DNA of 64,000 nt from Actinobacteria bacterium OV320 (GTDB lineage: Bacteria; Actinomycetota; Actinomycetes; Streptomycetales; Streptomycetaceae), in contig LJCX01000005.1 in the NCBI GenBank assembly GCA_001298545.1, forward strand, positions 62,001-126,000. Direction: 5' to 3'. The number at the start of each line of letters is the position of its first letter. Position 1 is the stretch's first letter. Made by a program: the position numbers and the translations under genes. Positions 41,883 to 50,021 of the stretch are shown piece by piece. The notes under the pieces were generated by a model. The model was not told the origin of the DNA, made no database searches, and saw only the letters and a list, made by a program, of their open reading frames with translations.

Positions 41883-42776
41883 GTGTTCTCCAACTATCTG
41901 ATCGGACTGCGCGAGGGCCTGGAGGCCAGCCTCGTCGTCTGCATCCTCATCGCCTACCTGGTGAAGACGGACCGCAGGGACGCCCTCAAGCCGATCTGGA
42001 TCGGCATCGGCGTCGCCGTCGCGCTCGCGCTCGGCTTCGGCTGCGTCCTCGAATTCGGCTCCCAGGAACTGACGTTCCAGGCCCAGGAGGCGCTCGGCGG
42101 CTCCCTGTCGATCCTCGCGGTCGGCCTGGTGACGTGGATGGTCTTCTGGATGCGGCGCACCGCCCGGCACCTGAAGTCGGAGCTGCACGGCAAGCTGGAC
42201 GCGGCCCTCGCGATGGGCACCGGCGCCCTGGTCGCCACCGCCTTCCTCGCGGTCGGCCGGGAGGGCCTGGAGACCGCCCTGTTCGTCTGGGCGTCGGTGC
42301 ACGCGGCCGGCGACGGCACCCCGCGCCCGCTGATCGGCGTGGCCCTCGGCCTGGCGACGGCCGTCCTGCTGGGCTGGCTGTTCTACCGCGGCGCGCTGAA
42401 GATCAACCTCGCCAAGTTCTTCACCTGGACCGGCGGCATGCTCGTCGTGGTGGCCGCGGGCGTGCTGGCGTACGGCGTCCACGACCTCCAGGAGGCCGAT
42501 CTGATCCCGGGCCTGAACAGCCTGGCCTTCGACATCACCGGCACCGTTCCGCCGGACAGCTGGTACGGCACGCTGCTGAAGGGCGTGTTCAACTTCCAGC
42601 CCGATCCGACGGTCCTCCAGGTCACGGTGTGGCTGCTGTACCTGGTCCCGACGCTCGCGCTGTTCCTCGCCCCGGTAGGGTTCGCCTCCGGGAAGGGGAA
42701 GGTGAAGTCGCCTGATGAGCAGGGAACGCAGCCTGACGACCGGGGTTCCGCGCAGTCGAAGGCTCCGCGCACGTGA
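41883..42776 (+). CDS. efeU: EfeU, FTR1-type iron permease
   Basis: A 297-residue permease with seven predicted helices and both FTR1 REGLE motifs: LREGLEASLVVCILI near residue 8 and GREGLETALFVW near 125; these Glu residues carry iron across the membrane. The GTG start at 41883 lies four bases after efeB stops. The last 62 bases overlap the start of the next lipoprotein gene. The C-terminal tail is hydrophilic (KSPDEQGTQPDDRGSAQSKA). Confidence 0.96.
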   Translation: MFSNYLIGLREGLEASLVVCILIAYLVKTDRRDALKPIWIGIGVAVALALGFGCVLEFGSQELTFQAQEALGGSLSILAVGLVTWMVFWMRRTARHLKSELHGKLDAALAMGTGALVATAFLAVGREGLETALFVWASVHAAGDGTPRPLIGVALGLATAVLLGWLFYRGALKINLAKFFTWTGGMLVVVAAGVLAYGVHDLQEADLIPGLNSLAFDITGTVPPDSWYGTLLKGVFNFQPDPTVLQVTVWLLYLVPTLALFLAPVGFASGKGKVKSPDEQGTQPDDRGSAQSKAPRT

Positions 42777-43740
42777 CCGGTACGCACTCCTAGCGGCGTC
42801 GCTCACCGCCGTCTCGCTCACGGCGAGCGGCTGCGTGGTCGTCCACGGGGAGCTCGAACTGCTCCCGGCCGCCACGAAGGCGGAAGCCGTGAAGGCGGTC
42901 GAGCAGTTCACGTCCGCCTACAACAAGGCCGACGCGGCGTACGACAGTTCCCTGGACGCCGACTACACCACCGGTGCCCTCGGGATCATCGACGCGGCGC
43001 GGCTGAAGGCGGGCCGTGTCAACAACCCGGACGGCAACCCGCAGCACACGCCGCTGGTGCTGTCGGACGTGAAGTACACGATCGTCGAGAAGGCGGGCTG
43101 GCCGCGCTGGTTCGTCGCCGACGCGAAGGGCAACAAGGGCGGCGACGCACGCTGGTTGATGGTGTTCAGCCGGGGCGAGCGGGCGGAGCCGTGGCAGGCG
43201 ACCTATCTGACGCTGGTGGCGCCGGGCTCGGTACCGGAGTTCAAGCGGGCGGGCAAGGACGGCCACGCCGAGGCCGTACCCGCCGACTCCGCCGAACTGG
43301 CCGTCGCCCCGGAGGACTTGAGCAAGGGCTACGCGGCGTACCTGCAGAGCGGCAAGGGTGCCTTCGCGGACGGCGCGTACACGAATACGCTGCGCTCGAC
43401 CCGGGCGAAGAACGCCACCAAGCCGGGTCTGGCCACCCAGTACATCGACGAGCCGCTGACCGGCGGCGCCTACGCGCCGCTGGCGCTGCGCACCGCGGAC
43501 GGCGGGGCGCTGGTCTTCTTCACCACGCACCACTACATGAAGCAGACGGCCGCGGCGGGCGCCGCCGTGCCCACGCCGAACAAGAACGTGGCCGCGCTGA
43601 CGACCGGTGAGATCAAGCAGTCCCTGACGATGGAGTTCGTCGCCAACGACGTCGCCCTGACCCCCGCGAAGGGCGCGGGCAACGGCAAGGTGTCGATGCT
43701 CAGCCGCCTGGAGGGACTGACGGCGGCGAAGGGCGCGTAG
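42715..43740 (+). CDS. Secreted lipoprotein of unknown function (possibly DUF8094)
   Basis: A 341-residue lipoprotein: basic leader, hydrophobic segment and lipobox TASGC (Cys40), then an extracytoplasmic domain with KAVEQFTSAYNKADAAYDSS, ADYTTGALGIIDAARLKAGR and a repeat of beta-rich blocks. It resembles a family recently named DUF8094 in streptomycetes (from memory). The ATG at 42715 lies inside efeU (62-base overlap) after GGGAAGGGGAAGG. The overlap suggests co-expression with efeOBU, so a role at the cell surface in iron uptake is possible, without direct evidence. Confidence 0.8.
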   Translation: MSRERSLTTGVPRSRRLRARDRYALLAASLTAVSLTASGCVVVHGELELLPAATKAEAVKAVEQFTSAYNKADAAYDSSLDADYTTGALGIIDAARLKAGRVNNPDGNPQHTPLVLSDVKYTIVEKAGWPRWFVADAKGNKGGDARWLMVFSRGERAEPWQATYLTLVAPGSVPEFKRAGKDGHAEAVPADSAELAVAPEDLSKGYAAYLQSGKGAFADGAYTNTLRSTRAKNATKPGLATQYIDEPLTGGAYAPLALRTADGGALVFFTTHHYMKQTAAAGAAVPTPNKNVAALTTGEIKQSLTMEFVANDVALTPAKGAGNGKVSMLSRLEGLTAAKGA

Positions 43741-43800
43741 CGCTCCGCGGGCAGCAGGGTGAGCCACCTGCGGGTGCGTTGGTACCTGCGGGTGCGTCGT

Positions 43801-43829
43801 GGCCGGTCGCGCAGTTCCCCGCGCCCCTG
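43801..43829. repeat. Single copy of the streptomycete GGTCGCGCAGTTCCCC element
   Basis: GGCCGGTCGCGCAGTTCCCC followed by GCGCCCCTG, as in the triple array at 37951-38350. It lies between convergent genes. Confidence 0.75.
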
Positions 43830-43839
43830 TCGGGGCGCG

Positions 43840-44577
43840 TCAGTGGCGTGAGGGCCAGGCCGTGTTCGCGTGGTCGGGCTCCTGGCCGGCGTGGCGGGCG
43901 CAGGCGTCCGTGAGGGTTTCGAGGAGGGTCAGCGGGTCGGGCAGCGCGTGCTCGGGTCCGCGCAGCCAGTGCACGCGACGGCCGTCGTCGCCGGGAAGCC
44001 GGGCGGGCGGTACCAGGACGTAGGAGCCACGGCAGTGCCAGCGCAGACCGGGGTGCTCGTCCATGGTCTCGGGGTGGCAGTCCAGGGCGCACGGCCACCA
44101 CTCGTCCTCGTCCTCGGGGGTGCCGCGGGTGAGGGTGAAGAACAGCATGCGGCCGTCGTCGCTCTCGGCGACCGGGCCGACCTCGACGCCGGAGTCGAGC
44201 AGCCGCTCCAGGGCCTGCCGGCCCGCCTCCAGCGGCACGTCGAGGACGTCGTGCGTCATGCCGGTGGCGGTGATGAAGTTGGCCTGCGGCTGGTGGCGGG
44301 CCCAGCGCTCGATCTGCGCGCGGTCGGTCGTGGACTGCGTCTGCCAGGCGAAGGACACCGGGTGCCGGGCGGGGGTCGGACAGCCGACCCGGTCGCAGGA
44401 GCAGCCGTAGCCGGGGGCCGGGTGCGCGGCGGGTGCGAGCGGGAAGCCCGCTCCGGCGGCGGCCAGCAGCAGGGCCTCACGGTCGCCGTCGTCGGCGGCC
44501 TCCGTCGGGCCGCTCGTGCGCAGCCACTCCGAGATCTTGCCCCACAGGCCGGTCCGGCCGCCGAACTCCGCGCTCAT
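43840..44577 (-). CDS. Bifunctional DNA primase/polymerase (Prim-Pol) domain protein
   Basis: A 245-residue protein of the streptomycete Prim-Pol group. It has AAAGAGFPLAPAAHPAPGYG, then the Cys cluster GCSCDRVGCPTPARHP (zinc-binding) and ITATGMTHDVLDVPLEAGRQ with the metal Asp-x-x-Asp, and a C-terminal RWHCRGSYVLVPPARLPGDD. The N-terminus is short compared with replication-associated relatives and there is no helicase partner, so it may act in repair or be a domesticated chromosomal copy. ATG at 44577. Confidence 0.88.
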   Translation of the reverse strand: MSAEFGGRTGLWGKISEWLRTSGPTEAADDGDREALLLAAAGAGFPLAPAAHPAPGYGCSCDRVGCPTPARHPVSFAWQTQSTTDRAQIERWARHQPQANFITATGMTHDVLDVPLEAGRQALERLLDSGVEVGPVAESDDGRMLFFTLTRGTPEDEDEWWPCALDCHPETMDEHPGLRWHCRGSYVLVPPARLPGDDGRRVHWLRGPEHALPDPLTLLETLTDACARHAGQEPDHANTAWPSRH

Positions 44578-44707
44578 CTGTCCCCTCGCCTCGCTGTGGT
44601 GCGGACAGCATGCCTCATGGTCCCACCATCCTGCGCATCGGGGGGCCGTAGCCGTGAAACGGGGCAGGTGGGACGGGTGGGGCCAGAGTGGCCTATGTGC
44701 GGCATGC

Positions 44708-45340
44708 TCACCGGGGCGCGAGACCGTGCAGGGCGTAGTCGACGAGGGCGTCGGTGTACTCGTAGGAGATCGGGCCCGTGTACTGGAGCCAGCGCTGGGC
44801 GAGCGGGGAGATGAAGAACTCCAGGGCGATGCGCGGGTCCAGGTCGGCGCGGACCTGGCCGGCCTGCTGCGCGGCGCGCAGCCGGTCGACGTACAGCTGG
44901 ATGGACGGTTCCATCAGCTTGGCCGTGAACTCGCGGCCGACCTGTTCGTTGACCACGCCCTCGGCGGCCAGGGCCCGCGAGGGCGCCTCGAACCTGGGGT
45001 CCGTGAGCTGGTCGACGGTGGCCCGCAGGACGGCCTTGATGTCGGCGGCCAGGTCGCCGGTGTCGGGGATGACGTACGGCTCCTCCGCCGAGGCCCCGGC
45101 GTCCCGCGCCGCCTGTTCGCTGAGGTCGAGGAAGGCCTCCAGCAGGACGTCGGCCTTCGACCCCCACCAGCGGTAGATGGTCTGCTTGCCGACGCCCGCG
45201 CGGGCGGCGATTCCCTCGATCGTGGTCTTCGCGTAGCCGGTCTCCGCGACGAGGGCGAGCGCGGCGTCGTAGATGGCGCGCCGGGACCGCTCGCTGCGGC
45301 GGGTGGTGTCGGGGGCCGGCTTACCGGACTGGGTGACCAT
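44708..45340 (-). CDS. TetR-family regulator
   Basis: A 210-residue TetR protein: HTH at about residues 20-65 (AALALVAETGYAKTTIEGIA then RAGVGKQTIYRWWGSKADVL) and a C-terminal ligand-binding domain. It probably binds the GAGACG/CGTCTC palindrome just upstream of its own start. The ATG at 45340 has a clear distance to this operator. The nearest gene is the convergent-direction oxidoreductase at 45386 on the same strand; its target is unknown. Confidence 0.92.
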   Translation of the reverse strand: MVTQSGKPAPDTTRRSERSRRAIYDAALALVAETGYAKTTIEGIAARAGVGKQTIYRWWGSKADVLLEAFLDLSEQAARDAGASAEEPYVIPDTGDLAADIKAVLRATVDQLTDPRFEAPSRALAAEGVVNEQVGREFTAKLMEPSIQLYVDRLRAAQQAGQVRADLDPRIALEFFISPLAQRWLQYTGPISYEYTDALVDYALHGLAPR

Positions 45341-45362
45341 GGGTCGACGGTACCAAGCGGGT

Positions 45363-45377
45363 GAGACGGGACGTCTC
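45363..45377. promoter_or_regulatory. TetR-type palindrome upstream of the regulator at 44708-45340
   Basis: GAGACG, spacer GGA, CGTCTC: perfect 6-3-6 inverted repeat, 23 bases ahead of the start codon and nine from the end of the oxidoreductase gene. Likely autoregulatory. Confidence 0.6.
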
Positions 45378-45385
45378 GCGAACTG

Positions 45386-46387
45386 TCACGCGTCCTCGCC
45401 TGGGTAGCGCACACCGATCCGCTCGCGGACCGTGTCGAGGGTCCGCATGACCGCGAGGCTGCCGTCGAGCGGGACCAGCGGGGACTCGGTCTCGCCGGCC
45501 CGCAGCGCGCGCATGACCTCGCTGGCCTCGTGCCGGAGCGTCGTCCGGGGTCCGTCGGCCGGGTCGGCGGCGAACTCCTCCGGGTCACGCCCGGCGCGGT
45601 GCAGGACGAGGCGGTCGGGGTGGAAGAAGCCGGACGGGATGTCGATGCGGCCGCGTGAGCCGGTGACGGAGGCGGTGGTGCCCGTACCGCCGGTCAGGGA
45701 GCAGTGCAGGGCGGCGAGCGCCCCGGAGTCCCAGGACAGGGCCAGCGCCGTCTGCAGGTCGACGCCCTCGGCGGACAGGACGGCCTGGGCGGCGATGCCC
45801 GAGGGCGCGCCGAGCAGGAGGTGGGCGAAGGAGACCGGGTAGACGCCGAGGTCGAGGAGGGCGCCGCCGCCCTGGGCGGGGTCGCGCAGCCGGTGCGAGG
45901 GCGGGAAGGGGCCCTCGAGGCCGAAGTCGGCCTGCACGGTGCGGACCTCGCCGATCGCGCCGTCGTCGACGAGGGCCTTGAGGCGGCGGATCACCGGGTT
46001 GCAGTACATCCACATGGCTTCCATGAGGAAGCGGTCGTGCTCCCGGGCCAGCGCGACCAGTTCCTCGGCCTCGCGCAGGTTCAGCGTGAACGCCTTCTCG
46101 CACAGCACGTTCCGCCCGGCCTCCAGGCAGAGTCCGGCGGCGGTGCGGTGGGCGGCGTGCGGGGTGGCGACGTAGACGACATCGATGTCCTCGTCGGCGG
46201 CGAGCGCGGCCCAGTCGCCGTAGGCGCGGGGTATGCCGAAGCGGTCGGCGAACGCCTTCGCGGAGACCTCGGAGCGCGAGGCGACCGCGACGACCTCGGC
46301 GTCGGGCAGGTCGATCAGATCCGCCGTGAACGCGGCGGCGATCCCGCCGGTCGCCAGGATGCCCCACCGCACCGTGTCCGTCGTCAT
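45386..46387 (-). CDS. Gfo/Idh/MocA-family oxidoreductase
   Basis: A 333-residue NAD(P)-dependent oxidoreductase. Rossmann N-terminus GILATGGIAAAFTADLIDL, then VVAVASRSEVSAKAFADRFG, the family's EKP-like motif as CEKAFTLN near residue 95, and a C-terminal beta-sheet domain with GGGALLDLGVYPVSFAHLLL. In most members the motif is EKP; here it is EKA, a minor variant. Substrate (sugar, inositol or dihydrodiol) unknown. ATG at 46387; divergent from the Bcr/CflA pump. Confidence 0.92.
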   Translation of the reverse strand: MTTDTVRWGILATGGIAAAFTADLIDLPDAEVVAVASRSEVSAKAFADRFGIPRAYGDWAALAADEDIDVVYVATPHAAHRTAAGLCLEAGRNVLCEKAFTLNLREAEELVALAREHDRFLMEAMWMYCNPVIRRLKALVDDGAIGEVRTVQADFGLEGPFPPSHRLRDPAQGGGALLDLGVYPVSFAHLLLGAPSGIAAQAVLSAEGVDLQTALALSWDSGALAALHCSLTGGTGTTASVTGSRGRIDIPSGFFHPDRLVLHRAGRDPEEFAADPADGPRTTLRHEASEVMRALRAGETESPLVPLDGSLAVMRTLDTVRERIGVRYPGEDA

Positions 46388-46474
46388 ACCCTGCCCCGTC
46401 CTCGTGCCGTCCCAGCAGTGTGTTCGAGCTGAGAGCATAGGTGGCACAGATGTCGGAGAGGGAGGGGCGGCCGG

Positions 46475-47788
46475 ATGCCGGAGGGTGGGGCCATACCTGA
46501 CGCGGCGCCGAAGGCCGGGACGGACCGGGGTACGCGCACGGACGGGGGAGCGGGGCCGACGCTGTCCGCCCGGCGCCGGGCGGGGCTGCTCGTCACGCTC
46601 GTGCTGGGCGGGCTGACCGCCACTCCCCCGCTCTCGATGGACATGTACCTCCCGGCGCTGCCGGAGGTGACCCGCTCCCTGCACGCGCCCGCCGCGACCG
46701 TGCAGCTCACGCTGACCGCGTGCCTGGCCGGGATGGCGCTGGGGCAGCTGGTGGTCGGCCCGATGAGCGACCGGTGGGGGCGCAGGCGCCCGCTGCTGGC
46801 CGGACTCGTCGTCTACGTCGTGGCGACCGCCCTGTGCGCCCTGGCGCCCACCGTCGAGCTGCTGGTCGCCTGCCGGCTGCTGCAGGGGCTCGCGGGCGCG
46901 GCCGGGATCGTGATCGCGCGGGCCGTCGTGCGCGATCTGTACGACGGCGTGGCGATGGCCCGGTTCTTCTCCACCCTGATGCTGATCTCCGGGGTCGCCC
47001 CGGTCGTGGCACCGCTGATCGGCGCGCAGATCCTGCGGGCGACGGACTGGCGGGGCGTGTTCGTGCTCCTCACCGGGGTGGGGCTGCTGCTGGCCGTGGT
47101 GGTGTGGACCCGGCTGCCGGAGACGCTGCCCGCCGCCGAGCGCCACGCGGGCGGGGTCGGCGAGGCCCTGCGCTCGATGCGCCGGCTCCTCGGCGACCTG
47201 CCCTTCACCGGGTACATGCTCACGGGCGGTTTCACCTTCGCCGCGCTGTTCGCGTACATCAGCGCCTCGCCGTTCGTGGTCCAGGAGATCTACGGCGCCT
47301 CCCCGCAGACGTTCGGCCTGCTGTTCGGCGTGAACTCGGTCGGACTGGTGCTGATCGGCCAGGTCAACGGCAGGGTGCTGGTGGGCCGCGTCCGCCTGGA
47401 CCGGGTCCTGGCCGCCGGTCTCGCGGTGATCGTGCTGGCGGCGACCGCCCTGCTGCTGATGACGACGGGAGTGTTCGGCGAGATCGGGCTGGCGCCGGTG
47501 GCCGCCGCGTTGTTCGTCCTGATGTCCGCGATGGGCGTCACGCTGCCCAACGCGCAGACCCTCGCCCTGATGCGGGTCCGGCACTCCGCCGGGTCCGCCT
47601 CCGCGCTCCTCGGTACGACCTCCTTCCTCATCGGCGCGATCGCCTCGCCGCTCGTCGGGATCGCCGGCGAGCACACGGCCGTCCCGATGGCCGTCGTCCA
47701 GTTGGCCGCCGCACTGGTGGCGGTGGCCTGCTTCGTGGGAATGTGCCGTCCCTGGACGAAGGCGGGCGCGGAAGGAGCAGTGAGCTGA
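46475..47788 (+). CDS. Bcr/CflA-family multidrug MFS transporter
   Basis: A 437-residue MFS permease with 12 predicted helices and Bcr/CflA hallmarks: TPPLSMDMYLPALPEVTRSL in the first helix, motif A GPMSDRWGRRRPLLAG, and GAAGIVIARAVVRDLYDG. It exports drugs or dipeptides by proton antiport. There is an extra hydrophilic N-terminus of about 38 residues (EGGAIPDAAPKAGTDRGTRT). The stop overlaps the start of the next gene, a serine hydrolase. Confidence 0.92.
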   Translation: MPEGGAIPDAAPKAGTDRGTRTDGGAGPTLSARRRAGLLVTLVLGGLTATPPLSMDMYLPALPEVTRSLHAPAATVQLTLTACLAGMALGQLVVGPMSDRWGRRRPLLAGLVVYVVATALCALAPTVELLVACRLLQGLAGAAGIVIARAVVRDLYDGVAMARFFSTLMLISGVAPVVAPLIGAQILRATDWRGVFVLLTGVGLLLAVVVWTRLPETLPAAERHAGGVGEALRSMRRLLGDLPFTGYMLTGGFTFAALFAYISASPFVVQEIYGASPQTFGLLFGVNSVGLVLIGQVNGRVLVGRVRLDRVLAAGLAVIVLAATALLLMTTGVFGEIGLAPVAAALFVLMSAMGVTLPNAQTLALMRVRHSAGSASALLGTTSFLIGAIASPLVGIAGEHTAVPMAVVQLAAALVAVACFVGMCRPWTKAGAEGAVS

Positions 47789-48909
47789 GCGCACCGAGAC
47801 TGCGCGTCGACACACCGGAACGGGCCGGGCTCGACCCGGCGGAGACGCGGCTCCTCGTCCGCGATGTCGTGGACCTCACCACCGGCGACCGGCCGTGGGC
47901 GGCGGGCGCCGTCGTGGTCGCCGGGCGCGGCCCGGTGATCGCCGTGCGGGAGGCGGTGGGCTGGGCGGTGCGGTACTCGGCGTACGACCCGGCGGCCGAC
48001 GCCGGGGTGGAGCTCCCGGCCGGGGCGCGGATCCCGGTGACCGTCGACACCCCTTTCGACCTGGCGTCCCTCACCAAGCTGTTCACCTCGGTCGCGGCGG
48101 TGCAGCAGATCGAGCGCGGCACGCTCGGCATCGATGCCCGGGTGGGCGCCTATCTGCCGGACTTCCACGCGGCCGCCGCCCACGGCATCACCGTCCGCCA
48201 GCTCCTCACCCACACCTCCGGGCTGCGCCCCGAGCTGCCCCTGTACGAATGCGCGGACGACACCCGGCGCTGGGCGCTGCTACGCGCGGAGACGCCGGTC
48301 GGCGCACCGGGCACGTACCTGTACTCGGACCTGAACATGCTGCTGCTCCAGCAGCTCCTGGAGCGGCTGACCGGCCGCACCCTCGACGTCCTCGTGCGGG
48401 AGGGGATCACCCGTCCGCTGGGCATGACCTCGACCGACTTCGGCCCGTGCCCCGGCGCGGCGGCGACCGAGGACCAGCGGCGGCCGTGGGCGAAGGCGGA
48501 CCGGGGGATGCTGCGGGGCGTGGTGCACGACGAGAACGCCTGGGCGCTGGGCGGGGTGGCCGGTCACGCCGGGCTGTTCTCCACGGGCCACGACCTCGCG
48601 GTGTTCTGCCGCACCCTGCTGTCGGGCGGTTCGTACGGTACCGCCCGGATCCTGGGCCCCGACTTCGTGGAACTCCTGCTGACCCCGCCGGGGCTGGGCT
48701 TCGCGGTGGACCAGTCGTGGTTCATGGGCGAGCTGGCGGGTGAGGGTGCGGCGGGGCACACCGGGTTCACCGGGACCTCGCTGGTGCTGGATCCGGCGAC
48801 GGACACGTTCGTGGTGCTGCTGGCGAACACGGTGCATCCGAGGCGACGGGTGCCGGACAGCGGGCCGCGGGCTCTGTTGGGGACGCGGTTGGCGATGGCG
48901 GTGCGGTGA
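47785..48909 (+). CDS. Serine hydrolase, beta-lactamase/PBP-like family
   Basis: A 374-residue class C beta-lactamase-related hydrolase. Motifs: S-x-x-K in DLASLTKLFTSV near residue 95, YSDLNMLLLQ (Y-x-N) near 180, and HTGFTGTSLV (H-x-G) near 325. These enzymes are peptidases, esterases or inactive receptors. The start is unusual: CTG at 47785 overlaps the TGA of the MFS gene (CTGA), with AAGGAG seven bases upstream, which gives product MSAPRLRVDTPERAGLDP. Alternative starts are a GTG at 47743 inside the MFS gene and a GTG at 47869; both are poorer. No signal peptide. The stop codon is part of a 15-base repeat. Confidence 0.85.
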   Translation: MSAPRLRVDTPERAGLDPAETRLLVRDVVDLTTGDRPWAAGAVVVAGRGPVIAVREAVGWAVRYSAYDPAADAGVELPAGARIPVTVDTPFDLASLTKLFTSVAAVQQIERGTLGIDARVGAYLPDFHAAAAHGITVRQLLTHTSGLRPELPLYECADDTRRWALLRAETPVGAPGTYLYSDLNMLLLQQLLERLTGRTLDVLVREGITRPLGMTSTDFGPCPGAAATEDQRRPWAKADRGMLRGVVHDENAWALGGVAGHAGLFSTGHDLAVFCRTLLSGGSYGTARILGPDFVELLLTPPGLGFAVDQSWFMGELAGEGAAGHTGFTGTSLVLDPATDTFVVLLANTVHPRRRVPDSGPRALLGTRLAMAVR

Positions 48910-48975
48910 GGGCCGGTGCGGTGAGGGCCCGTACGGTGAGGGCCGGTGCGGTGAGGGCCCGGGCGGTGAGGGCAG
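48903..48975. repeat. Five-copy 15-base tandem repeat
   Basis: GCGGTGAGGGCC begins at 48903, 48918, 48933 (as ACGG...), 48948 and 48963, with an exact period of 15. The first copy contains the stop codon of the serine hydrolase and the array ends about 27 bases before the Rsm22 start. Confidence 0.85.
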
Positions 48976-49001
48976 TGGCCCGGACCTGAGAAAATCCGGG
49001 G

Positions 49002-49988
49002 GTGAACGTCTCCGTATCCGTTTCCGAGACCCTCCGCGGTGCCCTGACGGACCTGCTCGACGGGCTGCCGCCCAAGCAGGCCGGACAGGCCGTCGAGCGG
49101 CTCATCGCCAACTACCGGGGCGCCACCCCTACCGACGCCCCCATCCTGCGCGACCGGGCGGACGTGGTCGCGTACGCCGCGTACCGGATGCCGGCGACCT
49201 TCGAGGCGGTGCGGTCGGCGCTGGAGGCGTTCGCGGACGCCGTACCGGACTGGTCGCCGGCCGGTCATGTGGATGTGGGCGGCGGCACCGGCGCGGCGAC
49301 CTGGGCGGTGAGTTCCACCTGGGAGGGGACCCGCCCGGTGACCGTGCTCGACTGGGCCGAGCCCGCCCTGGCCCTCGGCCGCGAGATCGCCGCGGCGCAC
49401 CCGGCGCTGCGCGGCGCCCGCTGGCAGCGCGCCCGCATCGGCACGGCCCTCGCCCTGGAACCCACGGACCTGGTCACCGTCTCCTACGTCCTCAACGAGC
49501 TGGCCGCCCCCGACCGGGCCGTGCTGGTGGACGCCGCCGCGTCGGCCGCGCAGGCCGTGGTGATCGTCGAGCCGGGCACGCCGGACGGTTACGCCCGGGT
49601 GATCGAGGCCCGCGACCGGCTGATCGCCGCCGGGTTCCGGGTCGCCGCGCCCTGCCCGCACAGCGCGGCCTGTCCGATCGTGCCGGGCACGGACTGGTGC
49701 CACTTCTCGGCGCGGGTCAGCCGCTCCTCCCTGCACCGGCAGGTCAAGGGCGGCTCGCTGCCCTACGAGGACGAGAAGTTCAGCTATGTCGCCGCGGCCC
49801 GTTTCCCCGTCTCCCCCGTCCCCTCCCGGGTGGTCCGGCGGCCGCAGATCCGCAAGGGGCAGGTGCTCCTCGACCTGTGCGAGGCCGAGGAGCGGCTGAG
49901 CCGTACGACGGTGACGAAGAAGCACGGCGACCTGTACCGGGCGGCCCGGGACGCCGACTGGGGCGACGCCTGGCCGCCGGCCCCGTGA
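49002..49988 (+). CDS. Rsm22-family small-subunit rRNA methyltransferase
   Basis: A 328-residue Rsm22-like protein: an N-terminal helical region (LRGALTDLLDGLPPKQAGQA), an AdoMet-binding motif GHVDVGGGTGAATWAVSSTW near residue 88, and a C-terminal Cys cluster CPHSAACPIVPGTDWCHF that matches the iron-sulphur-type motif of the family. Homologues act on the mitochondrial or bacterial small ribosomal subunit; its exact target is unknown. The GTG at 49002 follows a -10-like GAAAAT (48990-48995) by six bases, again suggesting a leaderless mRNA. Confidence 0.9.
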   Translation: MNVSVSVSETLRGALTDLLDGLPPKQAGQAVERLIANYRGATPTDAPILRDRADVVAYAAYRMPATFEAVRSALEAFADAVPDWSPAGHVDVGGGTGAATWAVSSTWEGTRPVTVLDWAEPALALGREIAAAHPALRGARWQRARIGTALALEPTDLVTVSYVLNELAAPDRAVLVDAAASAAQAVVIVEPGTPDGYARVIEARDRLIAAGFRVAAPCPHSAACPIVPGTDWCHFSARVSRSSLHRQVKGGSLPYEDEKFSYVAAARFPVSPVPSRVVRRPQIRKGQVLLDLCEAEERLSRTTVTKKHGDLYRAARDADWGDAWPPAP

Positions 49989-50021
49989 GCGTCGTGAGCC
50001 GCGTGGCGCGACGCAGGCGGC

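Noticed and set aside
38381..41893. A 1170-residue open frame antisense to the ATPase, efeO and efeB
   Set aside because: It crosses several real genes and the repeat array and has no recognisable domain.
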